NCBI GenBank assembly: GCA_900551815.1
Contig: URXE01000001.1
Location: 1 to 64,000, forward strand
DNA: 64,000 bases
From: an uncultured Collinsella sp.
Lineage (GTDB): Bacteria > Actinomycetota > Coriobacteriia > Coriobacteriales > Coriobacteriaceae
Reading direction: 5' to 3'
Shown here: positions 9,675 through 19,944 of the stretch, piece after piece
Layout of the letters: every line of letters begins with the position of its first letter
How positions within the stretch are numbered: the first letter of the stretch is position 1
The notes under the pieces: generated by a model
What the model was told of the DNA's origin: nothing
The model's input: only the letters and a program-made list of their open reading frames with translations
Databases searched by the model: none
Made by a program: the position numbers and the translations under genes

Positions 9675-10148
9675 ATGGATTCCAAAAGACTTGCCGAGAT
9701 AGCCGATGTTATGGAGGACCGCGGCCTCACGCGCGTGCGCGTTGAGGAGCCCGATGGCACCGCGGTTGAGCTCGAGCGCGCGAGTGCAGCGCAGCCGGTT
9801 GCCGTGCCCATGCCTATGCCGAGCGCTATGGCCGCTCCAGTTGCAGCTCCCACAGTCGCGCCTGCCGCACCGGAGCCCGCCGCGCAGACACCTGCCGCCG
9901 CACCGGAGCCCAAGGGCACCGAAGTGACCGCTCCCATGGTCGGCGTTTTCTATGCTGCCCCGGCGCCGGGCGACGAGCCGTTTGTGCACGTGGGCTCCAA
10001 GGTCAAGGCCGGTGAGACCCTCTGCATCATCGAGGCCATGAAGGTCCTCAACGAGGTGACGGCCGAGGCAGACGGCGAGGTGCTCGAGATCTGCGTGGCC
10101 GACGGCGACCTTGTGGAGTTCGGCAGCTGCCTCATGAGGATCGGATAG
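9675..10148 (+). CDS. accB: Biotin carboxyl carrier protein of acetyl-CoA carboxylase
   Basis: AccB swings a covalently bound biotin between the carboxylase (AccC) and the carboxyltransferase (AccD/A). The 157-residue protein has a short N-terminal domain and an Ala/Pro-rich flexible linker from about residue 37 to 78. The biotinyl domain carries the attachment lysine in CIIEAMKVLNEV. BirA, encoded divergently upstream of this operon, would modify it. Only 3 bp separate it from fabF and 9 bp from fabZ. Confidence 0.95.
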   Translation: MDSKRLAEIADVMEDRGLTRVRVEEPDGTAVELERASAAQPVAVPMPMPSAMAAPVAAPTVAPAAPEPAAQTPAAAPEPKGTEVTAPMVGVFYAAPAPGDEPFVHVGSKVKAGETLCIIEAMKVLNEVTAEADGEVLEICVADGDLVEFGSCLMRIG

Positions 10149-10157
10149 GTGATATCC

Positions 10158-10580
10158 ATGAACAAAGAAGAGCTCAAGAAGCTGTTACCGCATCGCGAGC
10201 CGATGCTTTTGCTTGACGAAGCCGAGCTGGTGGGCGACGAGGCCCACGGCAAGATCACGATTACGGGCGGCGAGTACTTTTTGCAGGGGCATTTTCCGGG
10301 AAACCCGGTCGTCCCCGGCGTGATCCAATGCGAGATGCTCGCCCAAAACTGCTGCGTGCTGCTGATGGGCGATGAGGAGGCGCGCGGCGCGACGCCGTTC
10401 TACACGAGTCTGGACAAGGTGCGCTTTAAGCGTCCGGTGCGCCCGGGCGACACGGTGGATCTGGTGTGCACCATCACGCGTGCGCGCGGGCCGTTCCGTT
10501 TTGCGACGGGCACCGCGAGCGTCAACGGTGAGGTTTGCTGCCGCGCCGATATGTCTTTTGCACTCATGCACGAAAGTTAA
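10158..10580 (+). CDS. fabZ: 3-hydroxyacyl-ACP dehydratase (FabZ)
   Basis: FabZ removes water from 3-hydroxyacyl-ACP. The hot-dog domain starts LLPHREPMLLLDEAE. The catalytic His is in GHFPGNPVVPGV and the catalytic Glu in the following helix (IQCEMLAQ). ATG 10158 is preceded by AGGTG with six-base spacing, giving 140 residues, the normal length. No fabA or fabM appears in the window, so how unsaturated chains are made cannot be told from here. Its position between accB and accC matches clostridial and streptococcal fab clusters. Confidence 0.94.
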   Translation: MNKEELKKLLPHREPMLLLDEAELVGDEAHGKITITGGEYFLQGHFPGNPVVPGVIQCEMLAQNCCVLLMGDEEARGATPFYTSLDKVRFKRPVRPGDTVDLVCTITRARGPFRFATGTASVNGEVCCRADMSFALMHES

Positions 10581-10590
10581 GGAAGGCTTC

Positions 10591-11920
<1,330 letters not shown>

Positions 11921-11934
<14 letters not shown>

Positions 11935-13645
11935 AAAAGCGAAGACGGTCAACGTCCTCGAGGGACCGATGACCGAGTCGTGCGCCGAGTTTCCCGCGCG
12001 CCACGTGTTTATCAAGTGCTCGGAGTGCCGCCGCGTGATCGATGAGGCGCGCCTGCACGACAACCTCGAGGTCTGCCCTCGTTGCGGCAAACACTTTCGC
12101 GTGAGCGGGCGCGACCGCATGCGCATGACGATTGACGAGGGCACGTTTGAGGAATGGGATGCCAGTCTGGCGCCGGAGGACTTCCTCTCGTTTCCCGGCT
12201 ATGCCGACAAGCTCAAGAGCGTGAGCGAGCGTTCGGGCGAGCACGATGCCGTTGTGTGCGGCAGGGGCAAAATCTGCGGTTGCGATACCGCGCTCTTCTT
12301 TATGGACGCCAACTTTATGATGGGCTCGATGGGTTCCGTGGTGGGCGAGAAGATCTGTCGCACATTTGAGCGAGCGACCGAGCTTGGATTGCCAGTTGTC
12401 GGCTTTACCGTTTCGGGCGGTGCGCGCATGCAAGAGGGCGTGACATCGCTTATGCAGATGGCCAAGATTTCTGCGGCGGTTAGGCGCCACAGCGAGGCGG
12501 GCGGCCTGTATATCACGGTGCTCACCGACCCCACGACCGGAGGCGTAACCGCGAGCTTTGCCATGGAGGGCGACATTATCCTGGCCGAGCCCGATGCCCT
12601 GACGGCATTTGCCGGCCCGCGCGTGATCGAGCAGAACATGCACAAGCGCCTGCCCAAGGGATTCCAGCGCTCCGAGTTTTTGCTGGAGCACGGCTTTTGC
12701 GATGCCGTTGTTCCGCGTGGCGAGATTGCGCTCACGGTAGGCGAGCTGCTGGCGCTGCACGAAGGGCACGCGCCCGGCCTGGGGGCACCGCATGAGATCG
12801 TGCATACGGGTCGCCGCGGCAAAAAGCTGGGACACTTGTTCAAGCGCTCGGCCGCACCAAAAACCGCGCTCGAGATTGTCAAGCAGACCCGCTCGGCAGA
12901 TCGCGCCACGGCAGGCGAGATGATCTCGCTGGGCCTGGATGGATTTGTGGAGCTGCACGGCGACCGCTACTTTGGCGACGACGCCGCTGTGGTGGCTGGC
13001 ATTGGCTGGAAAGATGGACGCCCCGTAACGGTCATCGCCATCGAGCGCGGCACCACGACCAAAGAGCGTATGCGCCGCAACTTTGGTATGGCACATCCCG
13101 AGGGCTATCGCAAAGCGCGTCGTCTGATGCGCCAGGCCGAAAAGTTTGGTCGACCGGTTCTGTGCCTGGTCGATACTTCGGGCGCGTTTTGCGGCATCGG
13201 TGCCGAGGAGCGCGGCCAGGGCGAGGCGATTGCCCAGAATCTCATGGAGATGAGCGGCCTTAAGACGCCGATTGTCTCGGTGGTGACAGGCGAGGGCGGC
13301 TCTGGTGGCGCGCTGGCGCTATCCGTGGCCGACCGCATCCTGATGCTCTCGAGCTCGGCCTATTCGGTCGTGAGCCCCGAGGCCTGTGCGTCGATCCTGT
13401 GGAAGGATACCGACCGCGCGAATGAGGCTGCCGAGGCGCTGAAGCTCACGGCTCCCGATCTGTTGGCGCTCGGCATCATCGACGGCATTGTTGACGATAG
13501 GGGCCTGTCGCATGAGGAGATCGCCGGTGCCGTCATGTCCTCGGCATTTGATGCCTTCGATACGCTTGGGCAGCTCGACGACGCGACCCTCACAAACCTC
13601 CGCTACGAAAAGTACCGCGCAATCGGTCAGTACCGCACGATGTGA
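11921..13645 (+). CDS. accDA: Acetyl-CoA carboxylase carboxyltransferase, fused beta and alpha subunits
   Basis: This single 574-residue protein joins the two carboxyltransferase subunits. Residues about 1-290 are AccD-like, with a zinc ribbon of four cysteines (CSECRR and CPRCGK) and the crotonase-type core TVSGGARMQEG. Residues from about 320 are AccA-like, with LHGDRYFGDD, GEGGSGGALALSVADR and SVVSPEACASILWKD. There is no stop or frameshift at the junction. I take ATG 11921, seven bases after GGGG; ATG 11969 is the alternative. Fusion guarantees equal subunit amounts and closes the fab-acc operon. Confidence 0.92.
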
Positions 13646-13685
13646 CAAAGGGGCAGCCCGCATGTCACATTGGGAAAGGCGTTCC

Positions 13686-14900
13686 ATGTCACAAGTTTCT
13701 AACACCACGTTTGCAACGACGGTTTCATCAAACGCCATGGCCGTGGTGGACTATCTGTCCAAAAGCATGATGTCGGCGTTGCCGTTTATTGTCTGCGCGG
13801 CGTTGTTCCGCACCGTCGCCGTCATTATGGGCGAAGGCATGCTGGGCCTGTGGTCTGCCGATTCCGAAATCTATCGCCTGTTCTACAGTTGGCTCTATAA
13901 CGCCGGCTACTACTTTTTGCCCATCTATCTTGGTTGGGCGGCCGCCCGCCAGCTCGGTTGCTCGGAGCAGCTGGGTATGATGCTGGGCGGCGTATTGATT
14001 GCGCCCGATCTGCTCAAGCTCGTCGATGCCGCATCGACGACGGGGGCATCGATGACTTCCGTGTATGGTCTGCTTCCCGCGCCGGTCAACGATTACACGA
14101 CGACTGTTATTCCGGTTCTCATCTCGGTACCCGTGCTTTGGCAAGTGGAGTGTTTCTTTCAGCGCGTTATCCCTAAGGCCGTGGCGTTTTCGTTTGTTCC
14201 GTTTGCGACCATGCTTGTCATGGTTCCGGTTTCGCTGTGTATTACGGCGCCGGCGGGCAGCTATTTGGGCATGCTGTTGGGCCAGCTTATGTTTATGCTT
14301 GGCAATTCCGGTGGCATCGTATCGTTGCTCACACTCATGGGGCTTGCCGCGGGCTGGGAGTTCCTTAAGATCGCGGGCGTCAGCAACGTTGTCCTATCGC
14401 TCGCCTATGCGCAGTTTATGAGTGTGGGAACGGATTCGTGCATCCTGATCGCCGCGACGATGGCAACGTTTGCCGTTTGGGGCATGCCCTTTGGCGCGTC
14501 GCTCCGCGTTGCGGATAAGGACGAGAAGACGCTCATGCTGGGCTATTCGATCTCGGGTGTTCTTGGCGGCGTAAGCGAGCCTGCGCTGTACGGTTGCGGC
14601 TTTAAATATGGCAGGTGCCTGACGTGCATGGCCATTGGCGGCGCCGTCGGAGGCCTTGTTGCGGCCGTGGGCCACGTTACGGCCTATACCATCGGCATGA
14701 CGAATGTCCTCATGGTCATTGGCTTTGCCACGGGCGGCATCCCGAACCTGCTGTGGTGCTGCGCTGCCGGCGGCACGGCATTTGCGGTGTCTGCGGCGCT
14801 GAGCTACTGCTTTGGCGTGGTGCCGGCGAAGGGACAGGCGACGGGGGACGGAGGCGATTCGCCCGAAACAGTGGCGAGCGCTGCTGAAGTAAGCGCATAA
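13686..14900 (+). CDS. PTS EIIC-type sugar transporter membrane subunit (orphan)
   Basis: This is a hydrophobic protein of 404 residues with about ten predicted membrane segments. It carries the EIIC-like stretch GVLGGVSEPALYGCGFKYGR near residues 295-315, typical of the glucose/beta-glucoside PTS superfamily. No EIIB or EIIA domain is attached or encoded nearby, so it would need partners elsewhere or has lost phosphotransfer function. ATG 13686 follows GGAAAGG. It starts 40 bp after accDA, so it may ride on the fab transcript. The substrate cannot be told. Confidence 0.72.
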   Translation: MSQVSNTTFATTVSSNAMAVVDYLSKSMMSALPFIVCAALFRTVAVIMGEGMLGLWSADSEIYRLFYSWLYNAGYYFLPIYLGWAAARQLGCSEQLGMMLGGVLIAPDLLKLVDAASTTGASMTSVYGLLPAPVNDYTTTVIPVLISVPVLWQVECFFQRVIPKAVAFSFVPFATMLVMVPVSLCITAPAGSYLGMLLGQLMFMLGNSGGIVSLLTLMGLAAGWEFLKIAGVSNVVLSLAYAQFMSVGTDSCILIAATMATFAVWGMPFGASLRVADKDEKTLMLGYSISGVLGGVSEPALYGCGFKYGRCLTCMAIGGAVGGLVAAVGHVTAYTIGMTNVLMVIGFATGGIPNLLWCCAAGGTAFAVSAALSYCFGVVPAKGQATGDGGDSPETVASAAEVSA

Positions 14901-14938
14901 ACCTGTGCGACAAAAGGACGATCCCTTTGTCGTGTTCC

Positions 14939-14971
14939 AAGGCCGTGGCTCGTGTGGGCTGCGGCCTTTTG
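14939..14971 (+). terminator. Terminator after the EIIC gene
   Basis: The stem GGCCG ... CGGCC, preceded by AA and followed by TTTT, lies 38 bp after the EIIC stop. A second hairpin, CGACAAA ... TTTGTCG at 14908-14932, precedes it. Together they likely end the fab-acc-EIIC transcript. Confidence 0.65.
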
Positions 14972-15049
14972 TATCTTGAGGACAAAGTGGCTACACTACA
15001 ATCCGTTTGAGCAATAGATATATAGGTAGTACCGTGGGGGCGGATGTAG

Positions 15050-16204
15050 ATGGTCGAGTGGATTGTTGGGCGCGCACAGGGCGATCGTGCGCGTGTGGGC
15101 ACGTTAGCGGGCATGGTGTGTATTGTCGCCAATGTTGCGCTTTGTGCTGCGAAGGGTGCAATTGGTGTGGTTTCGGGATCGGTTTCGATTGTTGCGGATG
15201 CCATGAACAACCTGTCCGATGCCAGCTCGAATATCGTGAGCGTGCTGGGCTTTAAGCTGGCGAGCAAGCCGGCCGACCCCGAGCATCCTTACGGCCACGG
15301 TCGCTACGAGTATCTCTCGGGTCTGGTCGTGGCGGCACTCGTGCTGCTGATTGGCGTTGAGCTGGTGAAGTCCTCGGTCGAGCGCGTCATCCACCCCGAA
15401 CCTGTCGAGTTCTCGCTTGCCCTGGTGGCAGTTCTAGTGCTTTCGATGGTCGTAAAGCTCTGGATGGCGGCCCTCAACCAAAAGCTCGGCGACCGTATCG
15501 AGTCCGAGACACTGCATGCGACGGCTCAGGATTCCAAGAACGATGTCCTTGCCACGGGTGCCGTGCTGGCGTGCGCAGTTGTTTCGCAGGTGACGGGCAT
15601 CAATCTTGACGCTTGGGTCGGCCTTGCCGTTGGTGCCTATATTGGCTGGAGCGGTTTTGAGCTCATCCAGGATACGGTGAGCCCGCTTTTGGGCCAGACG
15701 CCCGATCCTAAGCTGGTCAAGCACATTCGAGACAAGATCATGAGCTATCCCGGCGTTTTGGGCGTTCACGATTTGATGGTTCACGACTACGGCCCGGGCA
15801 GGAAGTTCGCAAGCGCTCACGCCGAGATGGCGGCCGAAGCCAGCCCGATGGAAAGTCACGACACGCTCGACAATATTGAGCAGGCGTTTAGGAACGAAGA
15901 CGGCATGATCGTCACGCTCCATTACGATCCCATCGTGACCGACGATCCCAAGGTGGCGAGCATGCGTTTACGCATTAACGCCATGGCCCAACAGATCGAT
16001 AGCCGCCTTTCGATTCACGATCTGCGCTGTGTGCCGGGTCCCACGCACACCAACGTGATCTTTGACTGCGTGCGTCCCTCAGATCTGCAGATGAGTGCCG
16101 AAGACGTAAAGCACGAGCTGGCACAACGGGTCGAATTGGAATATCCAAAGTCGATTGCCAAGATTACGATCGACGAAGACTACGTAGGACATACCCACGA
16201 GTAA
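15050..16204 (+). CDS. Cation diffusion facilitator family transporter
   Basis: This is a membrane exporter of divalent metals (zinc, manganese, iron or cobalt) driven by proton exchange. The 384-residue protein has six membrane segments. The metal-site signature is present: DAMNNLSDASSN in the second helix, followed by HPYGHGRYEYLSGL. A second metal-ligand region is ATAQDSKNDVLATG. The cytoplasmic C-terminal domain (from about residue 215) has GVLGVHDLMVHDYGPG, and it has an extra tail of about 90 residues. Metal specificity cannot be read reliably. It is followed 39 bp later by a phosphatase gene. Confidence 0.9.
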   Translation: MVEWIVGRAQGDRARVGTLAGMVCIVANVALCAAKGAIGVVSGSVSIVADAMNNLSDASSNIVSVLGFKLASKPADPEHPYGHGRYEYLSGLVVAALVLLIGVELVKSSVERVIHPEPVEFSLALVAVLVLSMVVKLWMAALNQKLGDRIESETLHATAQDSKNDVLATGAVLACAVVSQVTGINLDAWVGLAVGAYIGWSGFELIQDTVSPLLGQTPDPKLVKHIRDKIMSYPGVLGVHDLMVHDYGPGRKFASAHAEMAAEASPMESHDTLDNIEQAFRNEDGMIVTLHYDPIVTDDPKVASMRLRINAMAQQIDSRLSIHDLRCVPGPTHTNVIFDCVRPSDLQMSAEDVKHELAQRVELEYPKSIAKITIDEDYVGHTHE

Positions 16205-16243
16205 GGCTGTGCCGGCAAAGCAGGTTATGCAGAAGGGGAGAGC

Positions 16244-16870
16244 ATGAAGAAACTGTATCTACTCCGCCACGGTCAGACGGAGTTCAACGTCAAAAAGCTG
16301 GTCCAGGGCCGCTGCGATTCGCCGCTGACCGACCTTGGCCGCAAACAAGCGGGAATGGCAGCCGCATGGCTCAAGGCCCACGACGTCGTCCCCGACAAAG
16401 TGGTCTCATCACCCTTAGGCCGAGCCATGGACACGGCAAGTCTCGTCGCATGCGAGCTCCTCGGCCCGGACGCTGCTGTCGAGCCCTGCAAAGGCATCAT
16501 CGAGCGCTGCTACGGAACCTTCGAGGAAGGCCCTCACGACGTCCTGCCCACCGACGTCTGGGACCCCGGCGAGGATTTGGTCCCCTTTGGAGGAGAGGGA
16601 AGTCATGCCCTACAGGAGCGCATGGTAGGCACCCTCACCAATCTCATGGGAGCCGAGGGCATCGAAACCCTCCTAGCAGTAAGCCACGGCAGCGCCAGCC
16701 GCCAATTCATCAAGGCTGCAGCCCCAGAGGGCTTCGAGCTCCCAGCAAAACTCCCCAACTGCGCCATCATGATCTTCAATTTCGATGAGGCAAAGCCACA
16801 AGCAGAAGGCGAGCCAATGCAATGCAAGTTCACCCTCCAGCAAATAGTGGACCCTCAACAAAGTCATTAG
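16244..16870 (+). CDS. Histidine phosphatase family protein (phosphoglycerate mutase-like)
   Basis: This is a cytoplasmic phosphatase or mutase of 208 residues with the signature LLRHGQTEFN at residues 5-14, giving the phospho-acceptor histidine. The second catalytic His lies in AVSHGSASRQF near residue 146. ATG 16244 follows GGGGAGAG. The family covers phosphoglycerate mutases, alpha-ribazole phosphatases and many nonspecific phosphatases, and nothing nearby fixes the substrate. It is the last gene before the palindromic element and the rplC leader. Confidence 0.85.
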   Translation: MKKLYLLRHGQTEFNVKKLVQGRCDSPLTDLGRKQAGMAAAWLKAHDVVPDKVVSSPLGRAMDTASLVACELLGPDAAVEPCKGIIERCYGTFEEGPHDVLPTDVWDPGEDLVPFGGEGSHALQERMVGTLTNLMGAEGIETLLAVSHGSASRQFIKAAAPEGFELPAKLPNCAIMIFNFDEAKPQAEGEPMQCKFTLQQIVDPQQSH

Positions 16871-16904
16871 CTGAGCGAGCAGGGTTAAGCAGACATCAAC
16901 GTGT

Positions 16905-17061
16905 CGTCTCCCGAGCACGGCGGAGGGCCGGAGAAATATATTAAGGTCATCGCGAGTTCCGCACGCAAAGAAGGCCACTTAATGTGGCCTTCGTCTTGCG
17001 CAGGACTGTAGAGCAGGGACCTTAATATATTTCTCCGGCCCTCCGCCGTGCTCGGGAGACG
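16905..17061. repeat. 157-bp element with perfect 44-bp inverted termini
   Basis: Bases 16905-16948 are the exact reverse complement of 17018-17061, 44 of 44 positions. The left arm begins CGTCTCCCGAGCACGG and ends ATATTAAGGTC. The 69-bp centre contains its own hairpin GAAGGCCAC ... GTGGCCTTC (about 16971-16993). No open frame spans it and no clear target-site duplication flanks it. This shape fits a MITE or foldback element, or a very strong bidirectional hairpin insulating the rplC promoter. The rest of the 16871-17100 gap shows no gene. Confidence 0.85.
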
Positions 17062-17110
17062 TGCCACGCACTTTACCTGCGTAAACAATGTGAGTGAAAT
17101 ATGAATCTCG

Positions 17111-17320
17111 ATGGATACGCCCGCAGCCGTGTATACTAATCAGCTGTGTGAAACCAGGGGAGTATTCTGGCTGGACAAAATGCCTGCTTAATAGGGTTGT
17201 CAGGTAGTCCGGACGCAATACAAGACTGGGGAGCACGTCGTGTAAGTAGTGGTCCTCTAGGGGCGTACGCTCGGTGGTGTACGCATTGTCCCAAGACCAC
17301 GCGAGAGTTGGGATCATATC
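17111..17320 (+). promoter_or_regulatory. Promoter and long structured leader of the rplC operon
   Basis: A TATACT -10-like hexamer lies at 17132-17137, about 180 bp before the rplC start. Bases 17111-17136 match 18976-19001 (upstream of rplB) at 24 of 26 positions, sharing GCCCGSAGCCGTGTATAC. The leader can fold, for instance GGTC/GACC at 17251-17298 enclosing GCGTAC/GTACGC. A leader of this size ahead of L3 suggests autogenous control as in the E. coli S10 leader, though I cannot match it to a known L4-type structure. Confidence 0.55.
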
Positions 17321-17941
17321 TTGATCAGCATGATTCTCGGCCGCAAGATTGGCATGACCCAGGTTTGGGACGAGGACGACAACGTCGTTCCCGTCACGGT
17401 CATCCAGGCTGGCCCCTGCGCTGTCTCGCAGGTTAAAACTCAGGCAACCGACGGCTATGACGCCGTCCAGATCGGTTTCGGCGACATCAAGGCCAAGAAC
17501 GTGAACAAGCCCATGGCTGGTCACTTCGCCAAGGCCGGCGTCGAGCCTGTCCGTTTCCTTCGTGAGGTCCGCGTCGAGAACGGCGAGGAGCACAAGGTCG
17601 GCGAGGTCGTCACCGTCGCTGATTTCGCTGATGTCGAGAAGGTCGACGTCATCGGTACCTCCAAGGGTAAGGGCTTCCAGGGTCGCATCAAGCGCTGGGG
17701 TCAGCGCCGCGGTCCTATGACGCATGGTTCTCACTTCCAGCGTCACCCCGGTTCTATCGGTCAGTGCGCCTATCCTGCGCGCGTCCTCAAGGGCGTCAAG
17801 ATGGCCGGTCACATGGGTAACGAGCGCGTTACCGTCAAGAACCTTTCCGTTGTCCGCATCGATGCCGAGCAGAACCTCATCTTGGTCAAGGGCGCTGTCC
17901 CGGGTGCCAAGAATGGTCTCGTCGCCATCCGTATGGCCTAA
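17321..17941 (+). CDS. rplC: 50S ribosomal protein L3
   Basis: L3 is an early assembly protein near the peptidyl transferase centre. The 206-residue product begins [16 protein letters not shown] and contains [20 protein letters not shown], the loop with the methylated glutamine in E. coli. The TTG at 17321 is preceded by GGGA at seven bases and aligns with the usual MxxxIxGxKIGMTQ start; ATG 17330 is an alternative. It now heads its own operon because rpsJ is detached 13.9 kb upstream. Confidence 0.96.
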   Translation: MISMILGRKIGMTQVWDEDDNVVPVTVIQAGPCAVSQVKTQATDGYDAVQIGFGDIKAKNVNKPMAGHFAKAGVEPVRFLREVRVENGEEHKVGEVVTVADFADVEKVDVIGTSKGKGFQGRIKRWGQRRGPMTHGSHFQRHPGSIGQCAYPARVLKGVKMAGHMGNERVTVKNLSVVRIDAEQNLILVKGAVPGAKNGLVAIRMA

Positions 17942-17987
17942 GGGCCCAGCCCATTTAGCCCAGCGTCATACCAAGGAGAACACTTAA

Positions 17988-18614
17988 ATGGCAAAGTTTG
18001 AAGTAAAGAACAGCGAGGGCAAGAAGGTCGCCGAGGCCGAGCTCGCCGCTGAGGTGTACGGCATCGAGCCGAACATCCACGTTATGCACCACATCGTCAA
18101 GTGCCAGATGGCCTCTTGGCGTCAGGGCACCCAGTCCGCTAAGGGCCGCTCTGAGGTTTCCGGTGGCGGCAAGAAGCCTTGGCGTCAGAAGGGCACCGGC
18201 CGTGCCCGCCAGGGTTCCATCCGTGCTGCCCAGTGGCGTCACGGTGGCGTTGTCTTCGCCCCCAAGCCCCGTTCCTACGCAAAGCGTATGAACAACAAGG
18301 AGGTCAAGCTGGCTATGCGCTCCGCGCTGTCCGCCAAGCTGGCCGATGGCGAGCTCGTGCTCGTCGACGACTACGGCTTCGAGAAGCCTTCCACCAAGGC
18401 TGCCGTTGCCATGCTCAAGGCTCTTGGCCTTGAGGGCAAGCGCCTGACCATCATCGTTCGCGATGAGGACGTCAACGCCTACCTGTCGTTCCGCAACATT
18501 CCCAAGACGTTCATCATCACTGCCGACGAGGCCAACACCTACGATCTCGTCAACAACAACGCTGTGCTGATGCCCGCCGACATCGCCGCTCACTTCGGGG
18601 AGGTGCTTGCATAA
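17988..18614 (+). CDS. rplD: 50S ribosomal protein L4
   Basis: L4 binds 23S rRNA domain I and lines the exit tunnel. In E. coli it also represses the S10 operon. The 208-residue protein has the tunnel loop KKPWRQKGTGRARQGS near residues 63-78 and the C-terminal segment QSLxFRN-like YLSFRNIPKTFIITADE. ATG 17988 follows AAGGAGAA. Its TAA is immediately followed by the rplW ATG, so the two are coupled. Whether it controls the long leader upstream of rplC is not known. Confidence 0.97.
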   Translation: MAKFEVKNSEGKKVAEAELAAEVYGIEPNIHVMHHIVKCQMASWRQGTQSAKGRSEVSGGGKKPWRQKGTGRARQGSIRAAQWRHGGVVFAPKPRSYAKRMNNKEVKLAMRSALSAKLADGELVLVDDYGFEKPSTKAAVAMLKALGLEGKRLTIIVRDEDVNAYLSFRNIPKTFIITADEANTYDLVNNNAVLMPADIAAHFGEVLA

Positions 18615-18902
18615 ATGACCGCCCACGAGATCATCATCCGTCCGATCGTGTCCGAGCGTTCCTTCTCCGGCATGGAGCAGAACAAGTACACGTTCGAGGT
18701 CGCCAAGGATGCTAACAAGTATCAGATCAAGGACGCTGTCGAGGAGATCTTCGGCGTCAAGGTCGTTCGCGTGAACACCCTGACGGTCAAGCCCAAGACC
18801 AAGCGTGTGCGCTATGTCGCCGGCAAGACCCGTTCTTGGAAGAAGGCCATCGTCACGCTGGCCGAGGGCGACACCATCGAGGTCTTTGGCAACCAGGCCT
18901 AA
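18615..18902 (+). CDS. rplW: 50S ribosomal protein L23
   Basis: L23 sits at the tunnel exit and docks trigger factor and SRP. The 95-residue product has the motifs IIIRPIVSERS, YTFEVAKDANKYQIKDAVE and VKPKTKRVRY. The start codon abuts the rplD stop with no spacer. A strong hairpin at 18920-18957 follows its stop, then a second promoter-like motif, so the operon may be partly split here. Confidence 0.97.
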   Translation: MTAHEIIIRPIVSERSFSGMEQNKYTFEVAKDANKYQIKDAVEEIFGVKVVRVNTLTVKPKTKRVRYVAGKTRSWKKAIVTLAEGDTIEVFGNQA

Positions 18903-18919
18903 GACTCGCTGCTGTTGAG

Positions 18920-18957
18920 TGAGCTCATGCCTCCCAAATAGGGGAGGCGAGAGCTCA
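18920..18957 (+). terminator. Terminator-like hairpin between rplW and rplB
   Basis: The stem TGAGCTC-at-GCCTCCC pairs with GGGAGGC-ga-GAGCTCA around a five-base loop, 17 bp after the rplW stop. The following TTTT is short and displaced. It could attenuate rather than end transcription, since the next ribosomal gene lies 125 bp on and has its own motif. Confidence 0.5.
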
Positions 18958-18975
18958 AGGTTTTGGGCGTATAAA

Positions 18976-19001
18976 ATGGACACGCCCGGAGCCGTGTATA
19001 C
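18976..19001 (+). promoter_or_regulatory. Second copy of the 26-bp promoter-like motif, upstream of rplB
   Basis: The stretch matches 17111-17136 ahead of rplC at 24 of 26 bases and again ends in GTGTATAC. It lies between the hairpin after rplW and the rplB ATG at 19082. An extra TATAAA is found at 18970-18975. The duplicated sequence in an otherwise compact operon suggests a secondary promoter or a protein-binding site. Confidence 0.45.
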
Positions 19002-19081
19002 GTCCGGTGTCATCGCACCCGAGGCAGAACCTCGAATCCCTGTCTGCGATGGCTAACGGATTCCTATTGAAAGGGATTGTA

Positions 19082-19912
19082 ATGGCTGTAAAGCACCTTA
19101 AGCCGACCTCCGCTGGTAGGCGTTGGCAGACGATCTCCGACTTCTCCGAGATCACCTGCACCAAGCCCGAGAAGTCTCTTCTCGAGCCCCTGCCCAAGAA
19201 GGCCGGTCGTAACAACAACGGCCGCATCACCACCCGCCACCAGGGCGGCGGCGTGAAGCGTCGTTACCGCGTGATCGACTTCAAGCGCAACAAGGACGGC
19301 GTGCCCGCCAAGGTTGCCACGATCGAGTACGATCCGAACCGTTCCGCTCGCATCGCTCTGCTGCACTACGCTGACGGTGAGAAGCGCTACATCCTGGCCC
19401 CCAAGGGCCTCGAGGTCGGTCAGACCATCATGTCCGGTTCTGACGCCGACATCAAGCCGGGCAACGCTCTGCCCCTCGCCGACATCCCCGTCGGTACGCT
19501 CATCCACGCCGTCGAGTTCCAGCCGGGCAAGGGCGCCGCTATCGCCCGTTCCGCCGGTAACTCCTGCCAGCTGATGGGTAAGGAGGGCAAGTACGCTATC
19601 GTCCGTATGCCTTCCTCCGAGATGCGCCGCATCCTCGTTACCTGCCGCGCCACCGTCGGTGAGGTCGGCAACGCCGATCACGCCAACATCGTCATCGGCA
19701 AGGCCGGCCGTAAGCGTCACATGAACGTGCGCCCGACCGTCCGCGGTACCGTCATGAACCCTGTCGACCACCCGCACGGCGGTGGCGAGGGCAAGAACCA
19801 CACCTCTGGTCGTCCCTCCGTTACCCCCTGGGGTAAGCCGACGAAGGGCCTTCGTACGCGCAAGAAGAAGAAGGTCTCGAACCAGCACATCATTCGTCGC
19901 CGTAAGAAGTAA
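19082..19912 (+). CDS. rplB: 50S ribosomal protein L2
   Basis: L2 is a large primary rRNA-binding protein needed for subunit joining and peptidyl transfer. From ATG 19082 (ribosome site AAAGGGATTGTA) it is 276 residues, the family length; frame-open codons upstream to 19007 are non-conserved leader. Key segments are [28 protein letters not shown] with the conserved histidine, and the basic C-terminus [16 protein letters not shown]. rpsS follows after 32 bp. Confidence 0.97.
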   Translation: MAVKHLKPTSAGRRWQTISDFSEITCTKPEKSLLEPLPKKAGRNNNGRITTRHQGGGVKRRYRVIDFKRNKDGVPAKVATIEYDPNRSARIALLHYADGEKRYILAPKGLEVGQTIMSGSDADIKPGNALPLADIPVGTLIHAVEFQPGKGAAIARSAGNSCQLMGKEGKYAIVRMPSSEMRRILVTCRATVGEVGNADHANIVIGKAGRKRHMNVRPTVRGTVMNPVDHPHGGGEGKNHTSGRPSVTPWGKPTKGLRTRKKKKVSNQHIIRRRKK

Positions 19913-19944
19913 TTTCGGATACCGAGTTTTAGGAGAAAGCACTT

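Noticed and set aside
8226..9989. Long minus-strand frame opposite fabF and accB
   Set aside because: Shadow frame rich in Arg/His/Gly; it crosses several real genes and has no start signal.
16905..17061. Complete insertion sequence
   Set aside because: It is only 157 bp, has no transposase frame and no clear target duplication, so it is listed as a palindromic or MITE-like element.
17140..17320. tRNA or known riboswitch in the rplC leader
   Set aside because: No cloverleaf, no anticodon arm and no T-loop; the stems do not match a riboswitch class I know.
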